64,000 nucleotides of DNA, from NCBI RefSeq assembly GCF_022539505.1, contig NC_061508.1, forward strand, positions 63,931,754-63,995,753, written 5' to 3'. The DNA is from Lolium rigidum (taxonomy: Eukaryota; Streptophyta; Magnoliopsida; Poales; Poaceae). A program made the position numbers and the translations under genes. The notes beneath the pieces are model-generated. The model made no database searches. It worked only from the letters and a program-made list of their open reading frames with translations, and was not told the DNA's origin. How positions within the stretch are numbered: position 1 is the first letter of the stretch; every line of letters starts with the position of its first letter. Shown in pieces: positions 22,200-32,258 of the stretch.

Positions 22200-22640
22200 A
22201 CGGTCTAGTGGGGGAGGTGGAGGGAGGCCGCAAGGCCGCCGGCGCAGGAGGTGTAGTAGATTTAGGCCGACACGCTGATCTGGGAGGCGGCGTCGAGGGC
22301 GTCGACGCAAAAGAGCTCGTGGACGATGGCGGCGACGGAGGGAAGGGAGCGGAGGAAGGCGAGGAGGGATGGCACGACGAGGCGGAGAACGTCCATCATC
22401 TGCATGAAGAACTCGGGGTCGGGGGTTTGGGTAATCCGGGGGCGGGAGGCGGTGAAAGGAGATCGACGGGTTGGCAGTAGCGAGGCTAGCGATGGCTGGC
22501 GCGGAGGAGGCGAACAAATCAGCGGTAGGGGCCGGAAGGGTCGGGACGGTGATGACGACGGGGATGTTGTGGCGGAGGAAGGGCTTGGCGAGATCCACCA
22601 TGGGGACGAGGTGGCCCACGCCAGGAGTGCAACACCATGG
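22200..22640 (-). pseudogene. UDP-glycosyltransferase N-terminal fragment
   Basis: Minus-strand frames encode GHLVPMVDLAKPFLRH, the sugar-acceptor N-terminal domain signature of plant family-1 UDP-glycosyltransferases, then in a shifted frame SLLAFLRSLPSVAAIV and FCVDALDAASQ. A stop follows where the family normally continues with a Tyr-Tyr-Thr-Ser segment, and a second stop ends the match near 22205. The UDP-sugar-binding PSPG box is missing, so this covers only about the first 140 residues of a usual 450-480. It carries at least two frameshifts and one in-frame stop. A non-functional copy of a UGT88- or UGT72-like gene is likely. Confidence 0.75.
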
Positions 22641-22740
22641 CCGGATCCGGATTTGACTCCATTAGCGACGCGCCCACAACGATTCGATGTGATCAATCAA
22701 AAGTATATAGGGAGACCGATCGACTTCGCGCTCTAAATAA

Positions 22741-23133
22741 TCCTGGATTACCTTTATGTTGGACGGTACAACCCAAAAAAAAATCAGATTCCCATGGAAA
22801 CGTCCTCCCCCGTTTCATTTATAGCATAAACGAAATCAGTGTTCAAACATCAAATTCAGACTCAAACACCACGTTTTCAAAAGCCACTGCTTTTGAAACA
22901 AACGGACTACACGTTTTAACCAAACCTACTCATCGCCACCCCTCCAGGGCAAATTGAACCAGCTGCAGCCCAACGCCATTAAAAGCACGCCAAGAACCTA
23001 AGTTTTAAATCCCGCTTTATTTTATAAAACAATTGTTTAGTTTTTTAGTTGACCTTGGGAAGCGAGGAAGAATCAAGAGCTCTGACAGAGTAACTTTTGA
23101 AGTTCCGGTAGAAAGTTGAGAGGAAAATATGTA
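22741..23133. other. Intergenic, nothing recognised
   Basis: AT-rich sequence between the glycosyltransferase pseudogene and the MITE. I see no gene or element ends. Confidence 0.5.
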
Positions 23134-23417
23134 ATCCCTCTGTTTATTTAAATTTGTCTAAAATTTATCTAAATTTTGATTTAGCATATGCATATGGGAT
23201 TTGCTAGTTCTCAGCTAGATGAGAACTAAGCTCGTGCTCAGTCAAGTTCTACACTGTTAGATTTGCTTCGTGATTCGTGATATTTATCAATTGCATATGT
23301 TATTTGATGACATTATTGAACCGAGAACGAAATAAGTTTCCAGTCGACTGAGAAATAGTCACACCCTATATATTTAAATTTTGATAAACATGCGACATAT
23401 TTCATAGAACGGGGGAG
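23134..23417. mobile_element. Stowaway-like MITE with a second MITE nested inside
   Basis: The outer ends ATCCCTCTGTTTATTTAAAT and (inverted) CTCCCCCGTTCTATGAAAT sit next to TA dinucleotides (23132-23133 and 23418-23419), as expected of Stowaway. In the middle, about 23197-23374, an unrelated sequence begins GGGATTTGCTAGTTCTCAG and ends with an inverted CTGAGAAATAGTCACACCCT, resembling a second small inverted-repeat element. It lies about 250 bp downstream of the carboxylesterase stop. Confidence 0.55.
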
Positions 23418-23665
23418 TATTTGAATTATACAAGAAAGATATTTTCTTACTAAATCCACATTTCCTATACTATATATAGCCACAAATTTGTTATTTCTGT
23501 AGTTGAAAATACAACGTTATTTTTACCGAAACTTCTCAGACATGTGTCTGTATTATTCATGGAATAATCTTATGATTTTTAGAACATAAATGTAAATTTA
23601 AAATATTTCAAAAACTCAAGTATCAGAAACATAAAAGGAAACCTATTTTCCTCCACCGGCCGTTG

Positions 23666-24622
23666 TCATTTCCTGATGAATTCAACGGTGCGCTTCTGCA
23701 GCTTGACGCCCTCCTCGGAGTGGAGCATATCCATGTGAAACCCGTGGCCGACGCCCTTGGACTCCAACAGGTCCAGGTCGCCGGCGTAGCCGCTCGCCTT
23801 GAGCTCCCGGTAGTACCACAGGCCGCGCTCCTTGAGCAGGACGTCGGCCTCGGCCACGCACACCAGCACGCGCTCGCACGAGATCTTGGCGACGGCGGCG
23901 CGCGCCTCGTCGTTGACGAACGGGTTCACGAGTGGATCGTCCAGCCCCAGCGATCCCGGGAACACGAACCTCCAGGTGCGGTCCATGTGCTCCCTCACGT
24001 CCGCGGGGAAGTCCACCTCCGCGCCCACGGCCTCCTTCCCGGTGAAGTACGGGTGCACGGCCAGGAGGCCGCGGATGGTGACTCCCTTCGGCAGCGCGCC
24101 GGCCGCGGAGGCGCGGATGGCCATGTTGTGCGCGAGGTTGGCGCCGGCGCTGCAGCCGGCGAGGAACACGCGGGAAAGGTCGGCGTGATCGAGCAGCCAC
24201 GGGTCCGCGCCGTCCCCGCGCGTGGCGGCCCACCGCACGGCCGCCCAGCCGTCCTCGTACGCCGCGGGGAGCATGTGCTCCGGCGCGAGGCGGTAGTAGA
24301 CGGAGACGCCGATGGCGCCGGCGCGGGCGACGAGGTCGTTGAGGTACGCGTGGTTGGCGGTGCCGGCGGGTGAGCCGACGACGAAGCCGCCGCCGTGGAA
24401 GTAGAGGATGACGGGGAGCTTGGCATCGGACGCGGCCACGTCGGGCGGGAGGTAGACGCGCGCTCGGGCGGCGCCGACGTGGATGTCCTTGGAGACGACG
24501 CCTGTGACGGGGTCGGCGCCGGCGGGGACGGTGGCATTGCTGCGGTAGCGGAAGACGCGGCCGCTCTTGTACTGGCAGAGGAAGGGCTGGAAGTCGAAGC
24601 TGATCTCGGAGTCGGGATCCAT
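23666..24622 (-). CDS. Carboxylesterase (CXE / HSL-like alpha/beta hydrolase)
   Basis: Single-exon gene of 318 residues, the usual length for plant CXE enzymes of the hormone-sensitive-lipase family that also gave rise to the gibberellin receptor GID1. The oxyanion-hole motif HGGG is at residues 76-79, the nucleophile motif GCSAG at 156-160 (Ser158), and the other triad members are Asp260 (AEADVL) and His293 (VGHGFH). The catalytic His is retained, whereas GID1 receptors have lost it, so this is predicted to be an active cytosolic esterase acting on small esters; the substrate cannot be told. The start is MDPDSEISFDFQPF, which matches typical CXE N-termini; an upstream in-frame extension translates a TTC repeat and is rejected. 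No frame breaks. It stands alone, with a LINE/UGT relic downstream. Confidence 0.92.
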   Translation of the reverse strand: MDPDSEISFDFQPFLCQYKSGRVFRYRSNATVPAGADPVTGVVSKDIHVGAARARVYLPPDVAASDAKLPVILYFHGGGFVVGSPAGTANHAYLNDLVARAGAIGVSVYYRLAPEHMLPAAYEDGWAAVRWAATRGDGADPWLLDHADLSRVFLAGCSAGANLAHNMAIRASAAGALPKGVTIRGLLAVHPYFTGKEAVGAEVDFPADVREHMDRTWRFVFPGSLGLDDPLVNPFVNDEARAAVAKISCERVLVCVAEADVLLKERGLWYYRELKASGYAGDLDLLESKGVGHGFHMDMLHSEEGVKLQKRTVEFIRK

Positions 24623-24670
24623 GGCAGCGCGCGCGCGGGTGCGGGGTTGGTGGTGGGAATGGGAGGAGGA

Positions 24671-24724
24671 GAAGAAGAAGAAGAAGAAGAAGAAGAAGAA
24701 GAAGAAGAAGAAGAAGAAGAAGAA
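24671..24724. repeat. GAA trinucleotide microsatellite in the carboxylesterase 5' leader
   Basis: About 18 uninterrupted GAA units (TTC on the gene strand), starting about 50 bp upstream of the carboxylesterase ATG. Such pyrimidine tracts are common in plant 5' UTRs; this one is long enough to be polymorphic. Confidence 0.95.
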
Positions 24725-25711
24725 TGGCTCGAGATCTGTGTAGCTGCGCGCGTGTCTTGCGTTTTCCTCCACCTCCACAGGTGTGTTGCCCACTTGCATA
24801 CAGATTCGGTTTGGGATGCCTGTCAAGCACTAGGTCATTACGGTAGAGCAGCTAGCTTCTACAAACCGACATTTTCCCCCTCTCTGACAGAAGGGTCCAG
24901 GCGAGGTAGTAGCAAGCTAGTCCAGGTCATTGTCAGCGTTTCCATGTTCTCCGGAGTCCAGGCTAGGCGCGCGTGGGCAACTGTACTTCCTGCAGTTCGT
25001 TGGCCAGCGTTTCCATGTCCATGCACAGCTTCCTGGAGCAGCTCCACCACATAACCCATGGAGCGCCACCATCGTTGCAGCTTGCAACTGTTATTAGCAT
25101 TAAAATCATCAATAGGCAGGACAACAACGTTAACTCGTTGCAATTAGAACACCTAATAATTTGCACATCGATACAGGGATCAGGGAATAATAATCTTACA
25201 TGTATTGAAGATGTACATGATTGCTCGCTCATTGCAGGCTTCAGACCGGGAAACCCATGGACGCCATCGGCATTCAATATGGCAACGGGGGACACCAACC
25301 ACTGGTTATTGCTTAACCATAACTATTTTCGTATAGGAAAATTTTCTCCGTCCCCATCCCCACTAATTGTTATGAGGTCAGTTCTTTTACCATCTCCATC
25401 TCCATCGGGTAAACAAATAACCATCGGTTAATCATCCCCGCTTTAGCTAGTAAGTATGAGCCCAAAATAAAATGACAACATGCTAGGATGACGGGCTGGA
25501 TGGAACAAGAGTTTAGGAAGGAGAGGCGACCGTTTGGGAGTTGGGATTTGGGGGCTACGATGGTTGGGGACCGGGGGGGGGGGGGGCGGAATAAAGTGTT
25601 GCAATGACTAACAAAATATTATTGAATCTCTTTACCTATAGTACATAGATGTAAAGCTAGAGAACAAGCTTTGAAGAAGAAGACCAATGGCTCGAGATCT
25701 GTGTAGCTGCG
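24711..25711. repeat. Duplicated 40-bp segment upstream of the carboxylesterase
   Basis: AAGAAG..AATGGCTCGAGATCTGTGTAGCTGCG occurs at 24711-24752 and again at 25675-25711, about 0.95 kb further upstream of the gene. Only the end of the GAA tract and its flank are shared; the rest of the interval differs. Confidence 0.85.
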
Positions 25712-26320
25712 TGCCGTTTTCTTTTTGACGTATTACATAGAACTGACCCCATCACGGTCCACTCCAAGCCTAGCACCTAACAAAGTTATTCCTCTCTGGT
25801 GTCCACTTCCACGAAGCTTAGCTCGCTTCCACAGTTCGGATTTAGCCTTGATTCGCCTTACAAGCTCCGCCGGCAACACTACAACTTTGTCGGATACTCA
25901 CCGTTTCACTCAAGCCGTAGCTCCCTCGCAATCAAGATAACTAGAGCATTCATATGCTTTGGTTAGGCGTTGTGCTCTTAGATGCACAGCCTGCTCTTCC
26001 TTCCCTCTTGGATGCACAGTCCCTTTGTCGCAATCAAGATGACTAGAGACTTCATCTCTTTCACGGATGGCTAGCGCATCTATCGTCTGGGCTGGAGCAG
26101 CAGCAAAGTCAAGCCAGCATGAGGACATACCTTTAGGCCACAATCCACTGACCAGGATGGCCAACACGATGGACCGATGTTGACCCAGCCAAGGAACGAG
26201 CATGCTTGATCGATGAGCCACTCTTGCTGCTGCATATCAATGCGCTGACCGCACTCTCCAAGTGAGCCAAAGCCAAGGGAGCCCAGCCTGCACGCTGACT
26301 ACCTCCTTGCAACGTCTTCG
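24860..26320. other. Upstream region of the carboxylesterase, no gene recognised
   Basis: Promoter and intergenic DNA. It includes a homopolymer of 14 G at 25573-25586, and two imperfect copies of CGCAATCAAGAT(A/G)ACTAGAG about 100 bp apart (25929 and 26029). Short ORFs here look like chance. Confidence 0.5.
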
Positions 26321-26485
26321 GTGAATGTTTGGGGGCTCAACAATCCAGCCCATCGTATCGTCGTGTTAGTAGTTGTGCATAAGTTCAACATGGAAATAGT
26401 TTGTTTGCAAGAGTCAAAGCTATAAATTTTATATTTGGAAATTATCAAAAAATGTGGTGGTGCTGATTTTACCGATTTGGTTTTC
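26321..26485 (+). pseudogene. LINE ORF2 endonuclease fragment, left part
   Basis: The frame from 26321 reads VNVWGLNNPAHRIVV and then MEIVCLQESKL, the N-terminal start of the apurinic-type endonuclease of plant LINEs, with the catalytic Glu in LQESK. A TAA at 26424 breaks it. A Mutator-like element interrupts it at 26485 and the endonuclease continues at 28069. Confidence 0.8.
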
Positions 26486-28068
26486 GAGCAAAATTCATCT
26501 ATGGTACCTGAACTTGTGCCGTAAGCTCACTTTGGTCACCGTATTTAGGACACCTTAAGTTACAGTCACTTAAGACGTTCAGGAAGCTCATATACGGTCA
26601 CTCCCTCATGTAGCCTACGTATTTTGATAACGTGGCATATATTTGACTGGGTCCATCGGGTAGGACAGCACCGTTGCAAAATTGTATCTTCCTCTCATTT
26701 CTAGGAACTAATTTTTTTAAAGAAAAACAAAGAGATAAGGATCTTTTTCTCTCGTCTGCCCGCACCGGCGCTGTGCCGGCGTTAACCGTGGTGGCGTCTT
26801 CCATGATGGTTAGAACGTGTGGGCTCTGCTGCCACTACAGGGCTCGCCACCATGGCGCTACTGCTGCAGTGCGGGCGAACACGAAACACCGGCGTGGCGG
26901 CGTGTCTTGGCCGGTCACCGACGTCGGGCAAGAACTATGGCGCGGTGGCGCAGCCGTACGCCACACCGGTGAATAAGCTTCATTTGCCTCCATGCGCTGA
27001 TGGGTGATGCTGCTAACACCATCTGAAGAAGCTGACGATCCTCTGCCGCTGCTGGCGAAGGGGACAACGGGGACGACACCTTCTGAAGTTGTCTCCCACA
27101 ACTAGATCAGCGACGTAATTATCGAGGTGCTTGAGTGCCGGGAAGCAGAAGCTTGGTAGGAGTAGGAAAGTCCAACATCCTCAAGGCCCCGCATAGCAAC
27201 GTCACCGCCACCGCATCTGCGTCAGCAAAGCCACAATGTCTGGGCGGTAGCAAAGCTGCTGCTCGTGGCATATCTGCAGTTTGAGTTCGGATATCTACCC
27301 TCTCGAGATGGCATAGCCGGCCTGCTCCCCACGCTCAAGGCCAACCTCGATATGCTCGCCGACCACCATAGTGCAGGTCGGAAGGTGACAACGTTCAAGC
27401 TCCTTGTCCTCAGCTTCATCGTAGCCAACGTGTTTGAGTGTTTGTCCCCACGACACTCCTGTTTCCGGCTACAACAAGTCAGGATACGCTTCGCGGTCCG
27501 CGCTCGTCTCCGTCGTGTACAAGAATGAGCTGGCCTTCACTAGTCGTTCTAAGCAGATGCGCTCCAGTGGCGAGACGATGAACATTGTGGGTGTGCACGC
27601 CGACCACGTCGGCAGTTTCTCTTACATTCACGATCTCTGGTTGGTACCACTCCGGATAGGCATGGCGGTGTTTGTCCTTAGTCCTGAACTGCTTTCCTTG
27701 GTTGAGTCGGGGTCTTCGCGTGCTGCTGAGGGAGGGGACGACGGGTCGGCTGAAGCGTGCAGCGGGGATGAAACGAGAATATGCACGGTGGCTAGCGGTT
27801 GACGCCGAGCGACAAAGTAGTGAGGATTTTACACAACCTTGGAGTTTTTAGTGGAAAAACGGATGTTTGAGTGGTGTGGAATCTCACGTGGACGGTCAAC
27901 CTAGTCGAATGCATGACATGCCATTAAAATACGCACGCTACAGGAGTCAGCAACCGTATATGGACCTCTCTAGCATCTTTGGTGTGACCGTGACTTGAGG
28001 TTTTCAGAATACCAGTGACCAAAGTGAATTTACCACACAAGTTCGAGTACCCTAGATGCATTTTACTC
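26486..28068. mobile_element. Mutator-like element carrying gene fragments (Pack-MULE type)
   Basis: The ends are terminal inverted repeats of roughly 90-100 bp: GAGCAAAATTCATCTATGG at the left and GAGTAAAATGCATCTAGGG at the right (inverted), both continuing with ACTTGTG..TTCACTTTGGTCAC-like sequence. The flanks are the same 10 bases, TTTGGTTTTC (26476-26485 and 28069-28078), which fits the 9-10 bp target duplication of Mutator-like elements. It contains no transposase, so it is non-autonomous. Inside are an ABCC-transporter-derived segment and a GC-rich block of unknown origin (26750-27110). It is inserted in a LINE endonuclease domain, which resumes after the right duplication. Confidence 0.9.
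27265..27680 (+). pseudogene. Captured ABCC (MRP-type) transporter fragment
   Basis: Two frames together resemble the segment that leads into and crosses the first transmembrane domain of plant ABCC transporters. 27265-27528 has GIAGLLPTLKANLDML, then FIVANVFECLSPRHSCFRLQQ. After a shift near 27492 the other frame has SALVSVVYKNELAF, then RSSGETMNIVGVHADHVGSF and HDLWLVPLRIGMAVFVL. Between KVTTFK and LLVLSFIVANVF a stretch of about 50 residues usual in the family is absent, suggesting internal deletion. No ATP-binding cassette is present. This is a fragment and cannot transport. Confidence 0.8.
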
Positions 28069-28330
28069 TTTGGTTTTCCCCCACGCGGATGGCATCCAGG
28101 GAGGGATTATTGTGGCATGGAAAGTTTTGCAGTTTCTGCTTGTTGGTCATTCCATCTCACCCACTCTCGCTGTTGTATATGTACTGTTCATTGGCTCTCA
28201 AAGGTCTATAAATCTGATCATAGTGTATGGCCCCAACAAGATTCTCGGACAAAGTTAGAGAGCGGGAAAAGCATTAGCATCTGTTACTTCTGAAAGAAAA
28301 ATGTGTCAATGAATTTTGGAAATACTGGTT
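28069..28330 (+). pseudogene. LINE ORF2 endonuclease fragment, right part
   Basis: The frame resumes with LVFPHADGIQGGIIVAWK, the conserved GG.(L/I)(V/I)AW block of LINE endonucleases, and continues to LIIVYGPNKILGQ, equivalent to the (N/V)YGP motif, before a stop at 28256. This confirms that the two parts were one LINE before the Mutator-like insertion. Confidence 0.8.
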
Positions 28331-28417
28331 TTGATCGCATTTGTTTGTGATCATCAAGCTTAAGGCATCTTTAATAGCATGTGCATTTAAAAAATTATAT
28401 CAATATTTTAAAATGTT

Positions 28418-28637
28418 AGTACTTCCTGCGGCTTGCTTTAACAAGCGCGCATGTAGTGTAAGATAAAGTTTGATCATTAATTTGGTCAGTAAAATATAAG
28501 TTATATGTCTACAAAATCTGTATCATTAAATTTGTATTAAAAAAATTCCAAATAATATAACTTATCTAACATACTTTTTCATATTTAATTGACCAAAATA
28601 ATGGTTAAACTAATTTTTTAAACAACCTGACGAAGTA
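28418..28637. mobile_element. Degraded Stowaway-like MITE
   Basis: AT-rich 220 bp with loosely matching inverted ends (ACTTCCTGCGGCTTGCTTTAA and inverted ACTTCGTCAGGTTGTTTAA) and the TTTGACCA/TGGTCAAA-type interior common in grass Stowaway elements. It sits about 240 bp before the ZOP1-like start codon, in its promoter. Confidence 0.45.
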
Positions 28638-28873
28638 TGTTAAATTGTACTCTCGATACGGTTTGAAACAAAAATCGAACTTAGACATAGACACACCCGG
28701 AGCGATTTTTTTTTTTCCCGTCGAGTGCCTCCTTGGCTCCTACCCGACCCCGACCGGCATCCCCTGTCCTTCCTTCCATCCAACGCCAAAATCAAACCCT
28801 TCTCGGCCGTTGCTCCGGCGACCTCCCCGGAGACGAAGCTCGACGACCCAATCGCGCGGAGCGCTCACTCACC

Positions 28874-31800
28874 ATGACGGAGGTACTCCTCTCTCTCACT
28901 TCCTCGTGCGAAATTTAAGGCCGCGCGTCACCCTTCCGGGGCTGCGAGATTCACGCCCACAGATTTGGGCGTAACCCGGTGCTTATTGCGGTTGATGCCG
29001 CGGCCGTCGCATAGGAATCGTGTTCCTTTCTGGGCTAGCTAGCTGATTGACTCGGGACCTCGCGCGGCGGCGGCGGCGGTATAGCTTTTGGTCTCGTGGG
29101 TGGGTCTCCAAGAATTAGGGTTAGGTTCGCTTGATTGTGCATATCTCGCACGGTTCAGTTGCGACGAAGGGAAGCTTTAGTTTTGGGAGGCCGAACTGCA
29201 GACAGTTCGGAAGTAGGCCCTGTGATGTGGTTCCGTCTTGACATCTTCCATGGGGGCACTTCATCCGTCTAGACTTTAAGGACCTTTCGAAAATTTACCT
29301 GCAATCTTGTGCTGACTGTTGTGCTATTAATCTATCATGCTCCTGAACATCCAGTTATTCAAGTTAAACTTTGGGACTAATAACTTGTCCTCTCTTGTTT
29401 CAGTACTGGGTGAGCCAAGGAAACAAATGGTGCGACTTGTGTAAAATTTTCATATCAAACAATCCGTTCAGCATCAGAACACATGAACTTGGCAAACGGC
29501 ACAAGGACAATGTCACCCAAAGATTGTCTACTATGCAAAAGGATGGTGCTGCTAAGGAAAAGGAGCAGCAGCAAGCAGCTAAAGCCCTCCAGCTGATAGA
29601 AGCTGTAAGTCCTTTATTTTCTGTATTTTATATGTATCGCAATCCATCAGTTAATTCCATCCATGACATTAGTACCTCGTGTGAACTGGATTTGTAAACG
29701 GAAAATATGGTGCTACATTCTTACAGCACAGACTTTTCGTCTTAAATATTTGCTTGATGTATTCTGTTGCAGTTTGTCCTGAGTTGCGGAGGCAGCATGC
29801 CTGATTTATTTTATTTTTTTCTATGCAGAAAGCTAAAAAGAGTTACCAGAAAGATTTAGAGAATAACCAGAGAAACGTGGATGGTGACAGTTCTGCAGCA
29901 CCTGGAGAAGGTTGATTTCTTTGATACCTGAATACCTGTTGCATTCCGTCCTTAGTTTACCATTGTGTTTTTTTGTCAATTTGTTTTTACCATTGTGTGC
30001 ATAGTCACATTTGATTCGTACGTCCTCCGTTCTTTTTTAATTGACTCAGATTTAATACAACTTTGTACTAAATTTGAGTCAATTAAAAAGGAACGGAGGG
30101 AGTACATCATAAAATAGATGATCTATTATTAGCATCCCCTCAGCTTTCGTTACCTTGCTGACTTTTCTCCTACTGATTCTAGTTGTTCACTTCCTTAGTT
30201 CCCAGCTAGATGGCCACATCACAGCAGGGGAATGTGATTGCTGAACCAAGGAAGAACCTGATATTTATCGTCAGTTTTCCAAGTCCCACCTGTTTCTTAT
30301 CCTTAAATTAACCATTTGAATATATCTTCCTAGCTGGTTCAATACTATATCCAACTTTCTTTTTATTCGTGCAAGCCAAACGTCCTTACTAGAACATCTT
30401 AGTAAATTCTTATTTGATAGGGCACAGCTAAGATAGCATTTCAATTACTGACTCGAAAATCAGCACGATGTGTACGAGATTGACCGGATCAGACAGACAA
30501 AAAAAATCAGAATATGAATTGAATTCAGCTAGCTGCAAGTTGGTAAAGGTGTATTTTTCATCAACTGTACCCCAGCAAAGTGTCTAGTTGTCCAACAATT
30601 TAGCATGTGGCCTGGTGGTTAGTATATGAATTCGGGTTCTACCAGTAACAAGATAATTTGGGCTATAGTACTGGATAGCGAAGACTATCTGCCATTAATA
30701 CTAAGCGGGCACTTTTTATCCGGATTCCATAGTATGAACTAGCAGAACATCCATACTATAGTTACAGCCTACAAAACAGCAAAACACGTACACCTGCACT
30801 ACTTAATTTAAAAGGTTAGTTTATTTTGTGACACAAGTTGAATATACCAAACTCTAGTTGAAAGTTGATTGCAACAAGCTCTGAATATTATTTCTCTATG
30901 CAACGACTACTCCCTCCATATAGTTGCATAGCCGTGACTACTAAAATGGCTATGCATAGTTATATTTTTTTCTTTACACAAAAACATAAACCACCTAGTC
31001 AAATCGTGGAACTGAAGAGTTGAAAAAGACTCATGTTCACGTGGTTGATTACTGTGAGAACAAGGCACTGCAGCAGCAGGCTGGAGAAGTGTCGATCTGT
31101 GTCTGAAATCTAGTCGATGGAAGTTACATGAGACACGTACGCCCGCCGGTGTCAGTATGTGATTGATGTATCATGGCTCATGCAGGGCGTCATCCTAGCC
31201 CACTCTCTGTTGCCTTCTCATCCATTTCTCTCACAACACCGACGCCTTCTTTCCAGCTGGCCTTTGGTGATTTGGATACAAGAGTACATGATACCATGGA
31301 GAAGGGACACGGTGTTTTCAAGACGTGTTAGAGAGAGAGAGAGATAAGATAGGTGATGGAAACCTAATCGGATTGCCACATGGCCCACATGTATTAATTT
31401 GAACATGTGTAGTTCTGGGCCAGGGCCTCGATAGAGATTTCAAATGGGCCTGGGGGACTTTGGGCCTAGGAAAAAATGGGCCAATGGGGGACTTTGAGCT
31501 CATATTGTTTGTGTGACACCAGACATTCACCAATTCAACCTTAATAATAAAATAAGATTGTGAAGTATACTCTGTATGGACTGATGGAAAATCTGATAAT
31601 GTTGCACTGTGACAAAGCATATTTTTTCGAGATTGTTAACAATTCATTGATGTCATTTTGAAGGTCTTATCTGTGTTGGTTAACATGTTTGAAATCTTGT
31701 CTCTGCAGGATGGGTATTCGACTCAACTACAGGGTATTATCATGATAAATCTACTGGACTTTACTACGACTCAAACTCTGGATTCTATTATTCTGATGGT

Positions 31801-32258
31801 TTAGGTACATCCTTTATGCAGACACAGATATCTGTATTTCGTATTTGTCCTTTCATGCTTACCAGAAATGTTCTTTGTTATAATTCATAGATTTATGTTT
31901 CTTTCGCTGAGCAGGCAAATGGGTAACCCAGGAAGAGGCATACAAGTCGGTGGAAACTTCCAAAGCTGATGTTGCACAATCGTCAACTTCGCAAGCAAAA
32001 CCACCTGGTGGAGGCGGAGTTATCTCGAGTATCAAAGGAGGGCCAGCTCCAGGTTTGGTGGTCACAAAACCACTGAATCCGATGAGAGCTGTGAAGGGCG
32101 CTCCATCTGGTGTTGCTGCTAACAAGAGAAAAAGAGAGGAGAAGAAGCCCAAGGTGGTCACGAAAGAGGAGGAAGCTGCCCTTAGAGCGCGGGAGGCGGC
32201 AAGGAAACGAGTTGAAGACAGGGAGAAGCCTCTGATGGGATTATATAAGACATACTAG
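28874..32258 (+). CDS. ZOP1: ZOP1-like matrin zinc-finger and OCRE-domain protein (five exons)
   Basis: Coding exons are 28874-28882, 29404-29604, 29829-29910, 31709-31804 and 31915-32258, all with GT/AG borders and consistent phases, giving 243 residues. Residues 13-36 form a U1/matrin-type zinc finger (C13, C16, H30, H36, in CDLC..RTHELGKRH). Residues about 98-139 form an OCRE domain with repeated aromatic steps (FDSTTGYYHD, GLYYDSNSGFYY, KWVTQEEAY). The C-terminus is Lys/Arg/Glu-rich and ends MGLYKTY. Arabidopsis ZOP1, similar in length and order, is a nucleic-acid-binding pre-mRNA splicing factor that also promotes RNA-directed DNA methylation; the same nuclear role is inferred here. Intron 3 is long (1.8 kb) and contains a Stowaway MITE. 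The symbol is by homology. Confidence 0.93.
30021..30102. mobile_element. Short Stowaway MITE in intron 3 of the ZOP1-like gene
   Basis: An 82-bp element with near-perfect inverted ends (CGTCCTCCGTTC..TTTTTAATTGACTCA) flanked by TA on both sides. It folds into one long hairpin. It does not disturb the splice sites. Confidence 0.85.

Noticed and set aside
22179..22736. A functional UDP-glycosyltransferase
   Set aside because: Only the N-terminal third is present, with frameshifts and in-frame stops, and the PSPG box is missing.
23995..24537. Large open frames overlapping the carboxylesterase on both strands
   Set aside because: They are products of GC-rich codon bias; only the minus-strand frame with the HGGG, GCSAG, Asp and His motifs is coherent.
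24623..24826. A longer N-terminus for the carboxylesterase
   Set aside because: The extension translates the TTC repeat into a poly-Phe run and lacks family similarity; MDPDSEIS is the natural start.
26819..27802. A possible real gene from several overlapping GC-rich open frames
   Set aside because: The frames lie wholly between Mutator-like inverted repeats, shift frame midway and match only fragments of an ABCC transporter, so this is captured debris.
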